Origin: Lentisphaerae bacterium ADurb.Bin082
GTDB lineage: Bacteria > Verrucomicrobiota > Lentisphaeria > Oligosphaerales > Oligosphaeraceae
Assembly: GCA_002070945.1 (NCBI GenBank)
Contig: MWEG01000034.1
Span: 1-64,000 of the forward strand
DNA length: 64,000 nucleotides
Reading direction: 5' to 3'
The translations under genes and the position numbers were made by a program. Shown here one piece after another: positions 56,013-64,000 of the stretch. Positions within the stretch are counted from its first letter, which is position 1. Each line of letters opens with the position of its first letter. The notes under the pieces were generated by a model. The model made no database searches, was not told the origin of the DNA, and saw only the letters and a list, made by a program, of their open reading frames with translations.

Positions 56013-56438
56013 TTCCAATTATTTATCACCTATGATGTTTTAGATGACTTGATTTCTCTTGATTTGACTGTATATCATTATGTGGAAGAGGTACAACATC
56101 CAAGCAAAGAAACCAAAGAAGTTATCGCAAGGCTTTGGAGTTGTCTGCAAATGGTGGACTGATTAAAAGTCCCAAGCAACTTGGTGTATTCGGAGCAAGC
56201 TATCTGCTTCCCGTTCTGGGGTGGATGGGTGTTTTGTGCTGTTGATAAGTGCGAATGTTTTTTGGGGAGAAGTAGATTGCTGAATCAAGTAAGGTAGTTC
56301 GCATTTTTTTATTGCCTCTATATGTCGAATTGTTATTAAAACTTGTAATTTTACAAATATATCATATATTATACCATGTCAAAATAAAACGAATAATGTA
56401 AACCATCTTTGGCAGTGAACGAAAAGCCTGGTGACACG
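56013..56438 (+). other. AT-rich gap with possible decayed gene and a promoter-like stretch
   Basis: No gene of convincing length is here. A short run of codons around 56030-56160 (reading VYHYVEEVQHPSKETKEVIARLW) stops, and another frame continues with LSANGGLIKSPKQLGVFGASYLLPV to about 56245. These may be pieces of one decayed, unidentified gene. The right part (about 56330-56390) is very AT-rich; TTGTAA followed about 17 bases later by TATATT-type sequence looks like a promoter for the 56439 gene. I cannot name the remnant. Confidence 0.35.
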
Positions 56439-57971
56439 ATGGAACAAAAGGAACAGAATCTGGATTTTATGGAGAGAGTGGCGGATGCCTACCTTCATCC
56501 CTGCACGGAAATGAGCGGCTCTTTGCGAGCAGTAGCCCAGAAGTTCGGCATCACGAGGACGAAGGTGCGGAAGATTCTCATCACCCTGGGCGCAATGGAG
56601 TCGCCGCTACCCGAAGAGGCGCTTGTCCTACAGCAGGAGGGGCATTCGGTCTGCGAGATTGCGGAAAGGCTGGGGCTGTCCGTCGCGACAGTATCCACCT
56701 ATCTGCCATACGCCACAGTGATGTATAAGGGCGAGGTGCGCTCGGCCAGCGCAATGCGTCAGGACGCGTTCCGCTCGCGTCTGGCCACGATTGCTTCAAA
56801 ACAGGTCGGTATTTTCCATAGAAAGAACAACATAGATGAGGAGACAACAGCGATGACAAAGAGACAGAAGACCACGAAGGTAGTACGGCTGAAACTGGAA
56901 TTGCAGGGCATTGATGACGAATATCTGGCGGTTCTTCGCCAGTACTGCGGGGCAAAGGATGGATATTCGCGGGAGATTCTCGCTCCCGCCGAGATGACGC
57001 TGCACGGTCTGCACTATGCCATTATGCGTCTGTTCGGCTGGCTCAACGGGCATCTGCACCGCTTCTCGCTTCCCCAGAAAAGCATGGATGCCTTAACTCA
57101 TGGCAAGTTCAGTGATTATCTGAGGCTGGTGGGACTGTATTTCCGCTCTCCTGTGGATGTAGAGGAGCAGGATATATTCTGGGATGACGACTACGAAGGC
57201 GAGGCCAGCTTCCGCAACTGGCTGCGCAAAAAATACACGGCTCCCTTCCATTTTCTGGGCGTTTCGGAGCAGTTCATGGCGGTGCGGAGGACTGCCAGCG
57301 TCTTCATCAAGGAAAATCGCACCCTCCAGGTCATTCCATCCGAAAAAAGAGTCGGATACGTCCGCAAGCAGTTGGATGACATCAAGCTGGACGAGGCGGT
57401 CACAACGTTGAATGGCGGACTGGAGGATTTGGTGGAACGGCTGACGCTGGAGGAGATTCTTTCGGAAAAGCCAGCGACGCCAGAGATGATTTCGCAACTA
57501 TGCCGTGAGGCTGATATGTGCTTCGAGCGGAACATCAAGGCACTGGATGAAACGGTCGTGAAGATACTGAAAATGAAGGTGAGCGATGCCATAGCCCATC
57601 GCCTGATGGCCAATGCCATGCTTCCGCTGAATCCAAAGGTGCTGCCATTGACCGACAACCTCACCTATGAGTTCGACTTCGGCGACGGATGGGAGATTCG
57701 CATCAGCCTCGAAAATGTTTATGACAGTGACAACACTGGCGACGAGAAACTGTCAGGACAGGTGAAGCAGGTCATGGAGACGGGGCGTCCTCTTTGCATC
57801 GCCATGGACGGCAATCTTCCGCTGGTGCAGGACGTAGGGGGCATCCACGGCTACTGCGACTTCCTCAAGACCATCAATGGCAAGGACGCGGACTCTAGGC
57901 AGGAGATGCTGGAATGGGCGCGAGGCCTGGGCTGGACTGGGCGAAGGCAGACGCCGGAAAAACTGCTGTAG
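56439..57971 (+). CDS. HTH protein fused to plasmid pRiA4b ORF-3-like domain
   Basis: About 510 residues from the ATG at 56439; TTG or GTG starts are possible slightly upstream. Residues about 20-95 hold a helix-turn-helix region with two predicted binding units (SLRAVAQKFGITRTKVRKIL and SVCEIAERLGLSVATVSTYL). Residues about 150-500 resemble the pRiA4b ORF-3-like family: VVRLKLELQGIDDEYLAVL, MTLHGLHYAIMRLFGW and YEFDFGDGWEIRISL, but split by a ~250-residue insert. The family often occurs on mobile elements and plasmids; its function is poorly known. The gene is GC-rich and is followed by a decayed small gene. DNA-binding regulation is inference. Confidence 0.65.
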   Translation: MEQKEQNLDFMERVADAYLHPCTEMSGSLRAVAQKFGITRTKVRKILITLGAMESPLPEEALVLQQEGHSVCEIAERLGLSVATVSTYLPYATVMYKGEVRSASAMRQDAFRSRLATIASKQVGIFHRKNNIDEETTAMTKRQKTTKVVRLKLELQGIDDEYLAVLRQYCGAKDGYSREILAPAEMTLHGLHYAIMRLFGWLNGHLHRFSLPQKSMDALTHGKFSDYLRLVGLYFRSPVDVEEQDIFWDDDYEGEASFRNWLRKKYTAPFHFLGVSEQFMAVRRTASVFIKENRTLQVIPSEKRVGYVRKQLDDIKLDEAVTTLNGGLEDLVERLTLEEILSEKPATPEMISQLCREADMCFERNIKALDETVVKILKMKVSDAIAHRLMANAMLPLNPKVLPLTDNLTYEFDFGDGWEIRISLENVYDSDNTGDEKLSGQVKQVMETGRPLCIAMDGNLPLVQDVGGIHGYCDFLKTINGKDADSRQEMLEWARGLGWTGRRQTPEKLL

Positions 57972-57983
57972 GAGAGAAAGAAT

Positions 57984-58427
57984 ATGCCAAGACCCGATAC
58001 GCAGGAGAAGATGGTGGCAAGGCTCCTCGGAATAATGGAGGCCAATTAGAAGGCTCGTATTCTGGACAGGCTGACGGACGAGTTCGACGACATTTGCCTC
58101 AAGGCCGCTCACGAGGCGTGGATGCTGCTTCTCGCCCACGTGGACAGTCAGGAAGTCGCCGACAGCCTCTACCTGAACCTGTCGTTGCTGACGGTGGCAG
58201 ATGTTCGCGCCAGAGTTGGCGGGTATGACGCCTATGAGGATGCGGAGGAGTTGTTCAATGAGCTTGTCGCCAGATACACCAAACGGCTGTTTGAGTATTC
58301 GGACTTTGAACTGCGCGAGAATGCCGAGGCGTATCTTACGGGGCTGATAGAAGCGTTGAAGGGGTTTGCGAAATGCAGTAGTGAATTCCGCTCCATGCTT
58401 GGGGATGCGCCCTATATGAAGATGTAG
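57984..58427 (+). pseudogene. Small hypothetical gene with in-frame amber stop
   Basis: From an ATG at 57984 behind a GGAG site, the frame reads 21 residues and then TAG (58047-58049). The same frame then stays open to 58427 (AARILDR-like start, AWMLLLAHVDSQEVADSLYL..., ending RSMLGDAPYMKM), giving about 147 residues in all if the stop is ignored. The 3' end is repeated, with differences, at 59649-59735, where the frame runs on to EYWLWRKK and stops. Either the gene is decayed, or a shorter protein begins inside at the ATG at 58122 (101 residues). Function unknown; it lies downstream of the HTH/pRiA4b gene and was probably its partner. Confidence 0.6.
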
Positions 58428-58448
58428 GAACTGGCATCGCTGGGGGAA
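58389..58448 (+). repeat. Imperfect direct repeat, left copy
   Basis: A 60-base segment here matches 59649-59708 at roughly 46 of 60 positions, with no gaps and an offset of exactly 1260 bases. It encodes RSMLGD and MK in the same frame as the preceding small gene. Confidence 0.75.
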
Positions 58449-58661
58449 AAGAGAGAGAGGTGAAAATTGGAAAACTGAATACAATAAAACGGCTTGGCAG
58501 GACAATGCAAAAAAAAAATATGTTACGACGCAGAGACTACTATTTCTATCTCGCCAAGTCAGTATTATTGTTGATTAAACAGGCTTTTTAAACGATTGAA
58601 TGATCAATAGCTAAATCGCAAAATCACCCCAAAAGATATACTCATACAATGAAGCAACAAG

Positions 58662-59549
58662 TCAGTTAGCGGAGTTATTATCTCCTTTATCCGTCTGCCC
58701 CGCTGGCGTCTCGTTTCTAGTTGCAGGAACCGAAATCTGATACGTTTGAAGCGGCTGAATAGCATTAGGAAATGCAAATACACTATATTTCTTACTTAGT
58801 TCTGATAATGCTTTCATTCGAAGAGAATACAATAGGTATTGTAAGGAAAGAAAAATCTCTTCGCCTTCGATATTTGTTATTGCAGGAAATATTTTGCATT
58901 CATAGGTTTCAGTTTTATTGGAGAAAACAATCTGCATGAAATACTCATCGAAAACAACAATTAAATCTGGTAATATCCTAATATAATTCGCATCAGAGAC
59001 AAACCTTGTTAGTATTTCCTTAAGCTTTTTGCCGTCTTTCCCAATATTTGTTGAAAATCCGACTATTGCTTTGAATATTCTTTCTGGAGTATAGATTCGG
59101 TCTTTACTCGTTAATGCAAAAGAGTCGGATATATTTTCAAGAGCATTATTTAGTTCAGTAATGGTCAGTTCCTTTTTAACTTCAATAATTGCTTGAACGG
59201 CTTCTGGTTCAACTATTACATAGTCACCAGTTCTATAAATTGGTGCATATTCATTTTCATCATGCACGAGAATATCAATTTGCGGTGTGGCAATAATATT
59301 TGACATTCCATCAGTAATTGGGGTGCATTTTACAAAACCAGTATCAATTGAGTATCTATTTGGAAGATTTTGACGTAAATACTCTTTAAGGAGAACCTCG
59401 CAGTGGTAACCTACCGTTGGATTATGATGGTTTTTACCTATGAGTTCCTCTATTGCCTGATGTTTTTTTAACAATGATTGAGCTTCGTTCGAGTGGAATC
59501 TGATTAAGTCTTCAAAAGGTGTGTTATCCATAATTCTCACCAATTTCAT
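58662..59549 (-). CDS. DUF6602-like protein with PD-(D/E)xK nuclease-like motif
   Basis: 295 residues on the minus strand. A conserved front region has GYHCEVLLKEYLRQNLPNRY. Then Asp92 (QIDILVHDE) and Glu123-Val-Lys125 (IIEVKKE) form a D...ExK arrangement typical of restriction-nuclease folds. The family is known as DUF6602 and is uncharacterised; nuclease activity is inference. The gene is AT-rich, points against its neighbours on the left, and sits between two diverged copies of a gene's tail, so it looks like an inserted accessory gene. A start at 59531 (behind GGTGAG) is an alternative to the ATG at 59549. Confidence 0.65.
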   Translation of the reverse strand: MKLVRIMDNTPFEDLIRFHSNEAQSLLKKHQAIEELIGKNHHNPTVGYHCEVLLKEYLRQNLPNRYSIDTGFVKCTPITDGMSNIIATPQIDILVHDENEYAPIYRTGDYVIVEPEAVQAIIEVKKELTITELNNALENISDSFALTSKDRIYTPERIFKAIVGFSTNIGKDGKKLKEILTRFVSDANYIRILPDLIVVFDEYFMQIVFSNKTETYECKIFPAITNIEGEEIFLSLQYLLYSLRMKALSELSKKYSVFAFPNAIQPLQTYQISVPATRNETPAGQTDKGDNNSAN

Positions 59550-59648
59550 TGGAAAGTGTATCGTACCTTCAGTTAATATAACGTGTATATTTCTTCTGCC
59601 AATATAAGATCAAATCTCTAGTTCCTTTTGTACATGATTTATGTTATT

Positions 59649-59735
59649 CGCTCCATGTTGGGCGATACACCTGATATGAAGATAGAAGAACAGGTATCGC
59701 TGGTGGAATACTGGCTGTGGCGAAAGAAATAGTTG
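59649..59735 (+). pseudogene. Orphan 3' end of a small gene (right copy of the repeat)
   Basis: The plus strand reads RSMLGDTPDMKIEEQVSLVEYWLWRKK then TAG, in the same register as the 57984 gene's tail, with about three-quarters identity over 60 bases. No start or upstream part of a gene precedes it. It is either the original end of that gene, cut off by insertion of the DUF6602 gene, or the remnant of a second paralog. The terminator at 59757 follows it closely, as expected for an original gene end. Confidence 0.6.
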
Positions 59736-59756
59736 AATAGGGTCAGTACACCCGAA

Positions 59757-59792
59757 AACGGCCAGGGGCTTCGGCTTCTGGCCGTTTTTTTT
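59757..59792. terminator. Strong intrinsic terminator, probably bidirectional
   Basis: AACGGCCAG (59757-59765) pairs with CTGGCCGTT (59778-59786) around a 12-base loop (GGGCTTCGGCTT), followed by a run of eight T. On the plus strand it ends transcription after the tail remnant. On the minus strand the same stem is followed by only TTTT, so it may partly end the exonuclease-like gene's operon, which stops at 59791. Confidence 0.85.
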
Positions 59793-60357
59793 ATGCCACG
59801 GCGAGGTGTGACAGGATTTCGCGGTAGATGGCGGCGGTTGCCCGTGCATCGGGCAATGCGCGGTGTGCCTGCTCTGCAGGAAGTCCAAGCGTGGCGCAGA
59901 GGGCGGCGCGTCCCATGGAGGAGAACGGCGGCTGGCGGCGCATGACGGTCGCCTGATCGTTGAGCATGGAGGCCAGAAGCATGGTGTCCTTGGCCTTTGC
60001 CAGATTGAAGTGGGACATCAGCCCCGGCAACCGATAACGCAGGAAGCCAAGGACGAAGTCCAGATTATGCCCCAGCGGGGCGAGACGCGCGATTCCGTTG
60101 TCCGCCATCCAGCGGCGGAAGGTGTCCGTAGCCTCGGCGAGTTCCATTCCCTCGGTCGGGTCAAGCCCGTTCAGAGCCAGTGCGCGCGAATCGGCGAAGT
60201 CGGGGCGTGTTGCGCGGAGCCGCATGACAAGCGGCGTAATCTCCGGCATTTCCTCCAGATTGTAGTCCAGAGGGAGCAATGCCAGCTCGATGATGTCGTG
60301 GCGCAGCGGGTCGAGACCGGTGGTGGCCAGTCCAAGTGATATGGTGGTGTCTTTCAT
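59791..60357 (-). CDS. DEDD exonuclease-fold protein lacking key catalytic residues
   Basis: 189 residues from the ATG at 60357, chosen because GGAG lies eight bases upstream; a start at 60393 is possible. The fold resembles DnaQ-type 3'-5' exonucleases: the GLATTGLDP segment (residues 9-17) at motif I, GHNLDFVLGFL at motif II and HRALPDARATA at motif III. The motif I acidic pair D-x-E reads G-x-A, and the motif II Asp after HNxxF is Val. Motif III is intact. Catalysis is unlikely; nucleic-acid binding may remain. It is the last gene of the minus-strand operon and may be a sensor or adaptor. Confidence 0.75.
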   Translation of the reverse strand: MKDTTISLGLATTGLDPLRHDIIELALLPLDYNLEEMPEITPLVMRLRATRPDFADSRALALNGLDPTEGMELAEATDTFRRWMADNGIARLAPLGHNLDFVLGFLRYRLPGLMSHFNLAKAKDTMLLASMLNDQATVMRRQPPFSSMGRAALCATLGLPAEQAHRALPDARATAAIYREILSHLAVA

Positions 60358-60394
60358 TTGTGTTCTCCGATTATGTTCAGTCCGCAGGAACATC

Positions 60395-61225
60395 CTATTC
60401 CTGCGGTCGCTTGACCTCCACGCAGAGCGGTCCGATTATGAGGTCTATGCCAAGTTTCTCGCGAAGAAGCGCCTTCATGGCCTTGAGGGGGCCGCGGGCT
60501 GGACGGACGCGGTTGTCTCGGCGGGTCTGGTGGTTGTACACCGCGCCGTCCCAGTTGCATCCGTCCTGGATGAGATTGTGGGGGATCTTGCAGTCGCGGC
60601 GGCAGTTGTCGCAGATGCAGGAAAGCAGGCGGTCCCGCTTTGAGCCGTTCTCCACGGGGAAGGTGCGCGTCCTGCCGTTGACGGCGATGGAAGTCCACAC
60701 ATTCGTCTTCACGCCGTGCTCCACGCGGAGCCAGGCATTGGACGAGACGGAATCCTGCACAGGCATTGCGGCGGGCGTCGTCTCAACCGGCGGTGCCTCC
60801 TGCATCTCCTGACGCAGATGCCTGGTGTGTTCCAGGATGGACTGGGCAGGGATCTGGCTGTGTGACTTGTAGTCCTTCATCAGGTAGTCGCTGATGCCGT
60901 ATGTGTCATACATACGGTGCATGGTGTCGCCGTCGAAGTAGCCCGAGGTGATGAATACGGGGAAAGCGTCCGGGGCGAGTTTCCAGCTGCTGCGGACGGC
61001 CAGCAGGAAGAGTTCCCCGTTGTCCTTCAGCGGAAGACCTCCCGGCTTGCTGGGCAGTTCCAGGTCCAGCAGGATGTAGTCGTATTTGTCGGGGGAGAAC
61101 ATCTCCTTCGCCTCGTCCAGGGAGGCCGCCGCCTCCCACTGGTCGCCAAGAGCCTCGATGGAGGGCAGGAGCGCCTCCACGTCCCTGGGATTGTCATCGA
61201 TTATCAATGTCCTCAACTGTCTCAT
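60395..61225 (-). CDS. Response regulator with receiver domain and uncharacterised C-terminal domain
   Basis: 276 residues. The receiver is complete: acidic pair Asp10-Asp11, phosphoacceptor Asp54 (ILLDLELP), Ser in FITSGY and Lys117-region LMKDY. The second half (about 140-276) is not a standard DNA-binding output domain; it has a paired-cysteine segment CICDNCRRDC and a basic end. A GGAGG site precedes the ATG, and the start overlaps the kinase gene's stop (ATGA). It is the likely partner of that kinase. What the output domain does is unknown. Confidence 0.82.
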   Translation of the reverse strand: MRQLRTLIIDDNPRDVEALLPSIEALGDQWEAAASLDEAKEMFSPDKYDYILLDLELPSKPGGLPLKDNGELFLLAVRSSWKLAPDAFPVFITSGYFDGDTMHRMYDTYGISDYLMKDYKSHSQIPAQSILEHTRHLRQEMQEAPPVETTPAAMPVQDSVSSNAWLRVEHGVKTNVWTSIAVNGRTRTFPVENGSKRDRLLSCICDNCRRDCKIPHNLIQDGCNWDGAVYNHQTRRDNRVRPARGPLKAMKALLREKLGIDLIIGPLCVEVKRPQE

Positions 61226-62322
61226 TTCATACCTCCGTTTCTCATAAGCTTGACGATTGCTGTCGTCCCCTTGCCTTCCTCAGATTCCAGGGCGAGGCTT
61301 CCGCCGATGGCGCGAAGCTTCGCATTGGCGATGGCAAGACCGAAGCCCGTGCCGCCGCTCTTGCGGGTGGCGCAGTGGGGGCGGAAGGAGTTGTACGCCT
61401 TCAGTTCGTCGGGCGGGATGCCCGGGCCGTTGTCCTGGATGAGAACTGTTATGACATTTCCCCGCTGCGACACAACGGCCTGAACGTGTCCGTCCTCGCG
61501 TCCCAGACACGCCTCCACCGCGTTCTTCAGGAGATTGCGGAAGGCGCGCACCAGAGGCAGAAGCGGTGCGGTCAGCGTGAGGGAAGCTGGGCAGTCCAGC
61601 CCCACGGGCGGCATTGGCACGGGCTGTGGCAGGGAATCCAGTTCCGCCTTGACCTGTGCCAGTGCCTCCTTCAGAAGGGCGGCCACAGTATCGGTGCGCG
61701 GATTGGAGCAGTCGATGTCCAGGCTCAACTCGCGGGAATCCTCCACAACCTGGCTTACGAGGCGCAGGCGGTCCCTCATCTCGCAAAGGTCGCGCCGCGC
61801 CTCCTGGGCGTCCTTCGGCTCAAGCAGACGCACGTCCCGTTCCTCCAGCCTGTCCAGGGCGGGGAAAAGGGGGCGGAGCAGACTCCGCATGTCATGGGTC
61901 ACGCCGCCGATGGCATCGGCGTAGGCGCGTTCCGTGATTTCGCGTGCCTTGCGCGCCGCCTCCGCGCCGAACTCACGGGCAAATGATGCCCAGACACGGG
62001 CGTCGCGGCGTCCAGCCGATGAACGGCGCGCCAGACGGGCGTCCTCCTTGCGACGGGCCTCCATTGAGCGCCGCGCGTGCTCCTGAACGATGGCGCATTC
62101 GTCCTCCAGAAGCGGGAGGAAGGCGTCCAGATCCATTGGGGAGAGGAAGCGCATGGCCATCGCCGCCTCGGCCCTGACCTCCCATTTCATGTCCTTGGCG
62201 AAGGCAAGGAGTTCCTTCGCCGCCATGCGGCAGCCGTACTGCGCCTCCAGGCGGCGGGCGACGGCCCGCGCCTGCTCCAGCCTGTCCTGCCAGGCATCGT
62301 CCATGATAAGATTGTCCTGCAT
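61222..62322 (-). CDS. Histidine kinase, soluble, with HEAT-like N-terminus
   Basis: 366 residues without membrane helices or an obvious sensor domain. Residues 1-110 are helical and HEAT-repeat-like (AAMAMRFLSPMDLDAFLPLLEDE). The H-box is at His143 (GGVTHDMRSLLRP), N-box NLLKNAVEA (about 263-271), G1 DNGPGIP (297-303) and G2 GGTGFGLA (323-330). A GGAG site precedes the ATG. Being cytoplasmic and encoded next to an SMC-like ATPase, it probably senses an internal state passed on by that protein. This is inference. Confidence 0.85.
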   Translation of the reverse strand: MQDNLIMDDAWQDRLEQARAVARRLEAQYGCRMAAKELLAFAKDMKWEVRAEAAMAMRFLSPMDLDAFLPLLEDECAIVQEHARRSMEARRKEDARLARRSSAGRRDARVWASFAREFGAEAARKAREITERAYADAIGGVTHDMRSLLRPLFPALDRLEERDVRLLEPKDAQEARRDLCEMRDRLRLVSQVVEDSRELSLDIDCSNPRTDTVAALLKEALAQVKAELDSLPQPVPMPPVGLDCPASLTLTAPLLPLVRAFRNLLKNAVEACLGREDGHVQAVVSQRGNVITVLIQDNGPGIPPDELKAYNSFRPHCATRKSGGTGFGLAIANAKLRAIGGSLALESEEGKGTTAIVKLMRNGGMK

Positions 62323-62333
62323 GGTTGCATCTC

Positions 62334-64000
62334 CTATTTGTAGCAGTCCCTGCGCCGCTCGAAGGCCTCGCGCCCGCCCTCCAGCAGCTTGATGATGTGT
62401 TCACGGCAGTCCATGAATGAGCCGTGGGCGCAGTCGCGCGCCTGTCCGTCCTCGGCGCGGAGCACCAGCATTCCCTCCGCGCCGCCCAGGACGGGAATGT
62501 TGGGATTGTGGGTGACGAAGACCAGCTGTCGCCGCCCCTTCACGTCCAGCACGCTCTTGACGATGATCTCGTGGACATATCCGTTGTCCAGATTGTCCTC
62601 GGGCTGGTCGATGAGAAGGGGACGGTCGCCGTCCATCAGGAGGATGGGGAGCACGGCGTTGCACTTCTGTCCAGTGGAGAGTTCGGAAGACGGGCGGTAG
62701 CTCCTGCCGACGCGGAGCTCGATCTGCACCATGTCCTGCAGTTCCGCGGCCTCCAGCCGCGCCAGGGCATTCTCGTCCCGCAGTGCGCCCAGAACGGCTG
62801 CGGTCTGGTGGTCGTCTGCCTCACGCCCGATGGCGGAGGCGATGGTGGAACGGTCGCCATTGCGGACCGCGTCCGCCAGGGCTGCGGGTGAGCAGGCGTT
62901 GGAGACCAGGGAGGCCAGATGGCGTCCCTGGGGCAGGCCACGCAGGGCATCGCACAGCGCACCGAAGAATTCGGAGCGGTCGGCGAACTGGTTCATGGTC
63001 ACGCGGATGCCCGGGCAGAGGCGGCCGTTGATGTCCCTGACGATCTTCCGCCTGATGTCGGAGCGGCGGTCGTAGAGCGATGACAGGCGGGCGGACAGTT
63101 TTCTGCCCTCGTTCTGCTTTTCCTCCACCTGGACGCGCAGTTCCAGAAGACGGCGGCGGCTTTCCATGAGGGATTGCCGCTCGTTGAGGAGTTCCATGCG
63201 TTCCTCGGCGCGTTCGCGGCACTGGCGGTCCAGTTCAAGCGCCTCCTGATAGGCGACCTCACCGTTGTCGTGTCGCAGGGATAGTTCGCGCCCGATCTCC
63301 TCCATCTGGGAGGTGGCCTGCGAAAGGTGTTCGCCCAGCTGCTGGAAGGCATCCTCCGCATCCTCCTGGCAGCGGTTGAATACGGCGGTCATCTGCTCGA
63401 CCAGATCCGCGTTGTCGCTGTCCTCAAGTTCCTCGCCATTGAAGCGCAGGAGCGCTTCCCCGAAGGTCTTGGAGGCGTGCTGGAGCATTCCGGGGAACAG
63501 GCGTAACGCGTCCGAAAGGCGGCGGTGCATCTGGGATTCGACGGTGCGCATGCCGCGCTGCGCCTGGGCGTTCTGTATGTCCGCATTGACGCCGTCGCCT
63601 CCGCTCAGGTCGGCCAGCCGCCGCTCAACCTCGGGAAGCCTGTCCTGGCTCGGCTCCAGCGTAGACATCTCCTGGCGCAGGGGGACTATGGCCGCGTTAA
63701 TGGCGTTGACGGACGCCTTGACGCGGGAGAGTTCCGCGTCGATTTCCTGAAGATCGTCCCTCTTGAAGGAATCGATGAGGCGCAGCTGGGCGCGGCGGTC
63801 CATGGCAATCTCCTCAATTTCGTTCTGGCTGAACATGTCGAGACGGCAGAATGCGTCGCTGAATGGGATGCCCGTGGCATTGCCGTCCAGGCTCTTGACG
63901 ACGGGGCGGGTGTCCAGCAAATCTCCCGTCAGGCTGGTCTCCACGCTGCGGGAGATGATGTATTCCAGTCCTTCGCGCGTGCGAACCTTTACATCTATGT
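62334..64000 (-). CDS. SMC/RecF-like AAA ATPase, 5' end beyond the window
   Basis: Partial: the frame runs off the right edge (a GTG at 63944 is the furthest in-window candidate, but the frame is open upstream and codes for REGLEYIISRS). The visible part has SQNEIEEIAMDRR near 63830, a long coiled coil (about 63700-63100), then signature LSTGQK (SSELSTGQKCNAVLPIL), Walker B LLIDQPEDNLDN and the H-loop FVTHNPNIPVLGGAEGMLVL. This pattern fits TrlF/RecN/Rad50-like ATPases of defence and repair systems. It is the first visible gene of the minus-strand operon; Walker A lies outside the window. Confidence 0.82.
   Translation of the reverse strand, partial: IDVKVRTREGLEYIISRSVETSLTGDLLDTRPVVKSLDGNATGIPFSDAFCRLDMFSQNEIEEIAMDRRAQLRLIDSFKRDDLQEIDAELSRVKASVNAINAAIVPLRQEMSTLEPSQDRLPEVERRLADLSGGDGVNADIQNAQAQRGMRTVESQMHRRLSDALRLFPGMLQHASKTFGEALLRFNGEELEDSDNADLVEQMTAVFNRCQEDAEDAFQQLGEHLSQATSQMEEIGRELSLRHDNGEVAYQEALELDRQCRERAEERMELLNERQSLMESRRRLLELRVQVEEKQNEGRKLSARLSSLYDRRSDIRRKIVRDINGRLCPGIRVTMNQFADRSEFFGALCDALRGLPQGRHLASLVSNACSPAALADAVRNGDRSTIASAIGREADDHQTAAVLGALRDENALARLEAAELQDMVQIELRVGRSYRPSSELSTGQKCNAVLPILLMDGDRPLLIDQPEDNLDNGYVHEIIVKSVLDVKGRRQLVFVTHNPNIPVLGGAEGMLVLRAEDGQARDCAHGSFMDCREHIIKLLEGGREAFERRRDCYK

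Noticed and set aside
56250..56310. Possible terminator TGCGAA...TTCGCA followed by seven T
   Set aside because: The stem is only six bases with a loop of about 42 bases, too weak to call.

Overview
The window is almost entirely one large surface-polysaccharide biosynthesis locus on the plus strand (about 343 to 56,000), followed by accessory genes (about 56,400 to the right edge). It reads as a Gram-negative bacterium. It has a WecA/TagO-type initiating transferase, a Wzm/Wzt export pair, an O-antigen ligase-like protein, WecE and Rml enzymes, and NusG-like specialised elongation factors at the head of the locus. That last arrangement is best known from Bacteroides UpxY loci, but the moderate GC and the protein mix do not fix the phylum. 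A Bacteroidota or Verrucomicrobiota/Lentisphaerota-type gut bacterium is possible, and I hold this loosely. I saw no rRNA, tRNA, CRISPR array or insertion sequence.

Layout. 1-342: a (GCAA)n microsatellite entering from the left, then a leader with stacked terminator-like hairpins. 343-3219: three NusG-like genes with a degenerate SDR-fold protein between the first and second. 3219-7234: WecA-like transferase and Wzm/Wzt. 7231-11615: acyl carrier protein, adenylate-forming ligase, an Fe-S/acetyltransferase fusion and an aldo/keto reductase. 11629-20522: acyltransferase, pyruvyl transferase and several glycosyltransferases. 20589-23509: an AT-rich ATPase + HNH nuclease pair resembling Septu-type anti-phage defence. 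23540-32876: glycosyltransferases and an Arn/Gtr-like lipid-linked sugar module with WecE. 33002-38504: ligase-like protein and a block of O-acylation genes. 38495-41847: glycosyltransferase, ATP-grasp protein and an N5-(carboxyethyl)ornithine synthase-like enzyme. 41900-46482: three consecutive membrane-linked glycosylation genes, each broken at a poly-G tract (8, 11 and 6 G). 46486-53503: more glycosyltransferases, a kinase/nucleotidyltransferase fusion, a WbpP-like epimerase, RmlA and RmlC. 53673-58427: unknown protein, acyltransferase, a DNA-binding pRiA4b ORF-3-like protein and a decayed small gene. 58662-64000 (minus strand): a DUF6602-like nuclease-fold protein, then a four-gene operon of SMC-like ATPase, histidine kinase, response regulator and an exonuclease-fold protein without key catalytic residues.

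How it works together (inference). The NusG paralogs probably let RNA polymerase read through the leader hairpins and this very long operon. WecA starts the glycan on undecaprenyl phosphate, cytoplasmic transferases extend it, and Wzm/Wzt export it. The GT2 + small flippase + GT-C modules add side sugars from lipid carriers outside the cytoplasmic membrane. The acyl, pyruvyl and amino-acid-like modifications decorate it. The G-tract genes look like an on/off switch for one decoration. The strongest candidates for something new are that triple G-tract module, the Septu-like pair inside a glycan locus, the carboxyethyl-amino-acid pair, and the minus-strand ATPase/two-component/dead-exonuclease operon.
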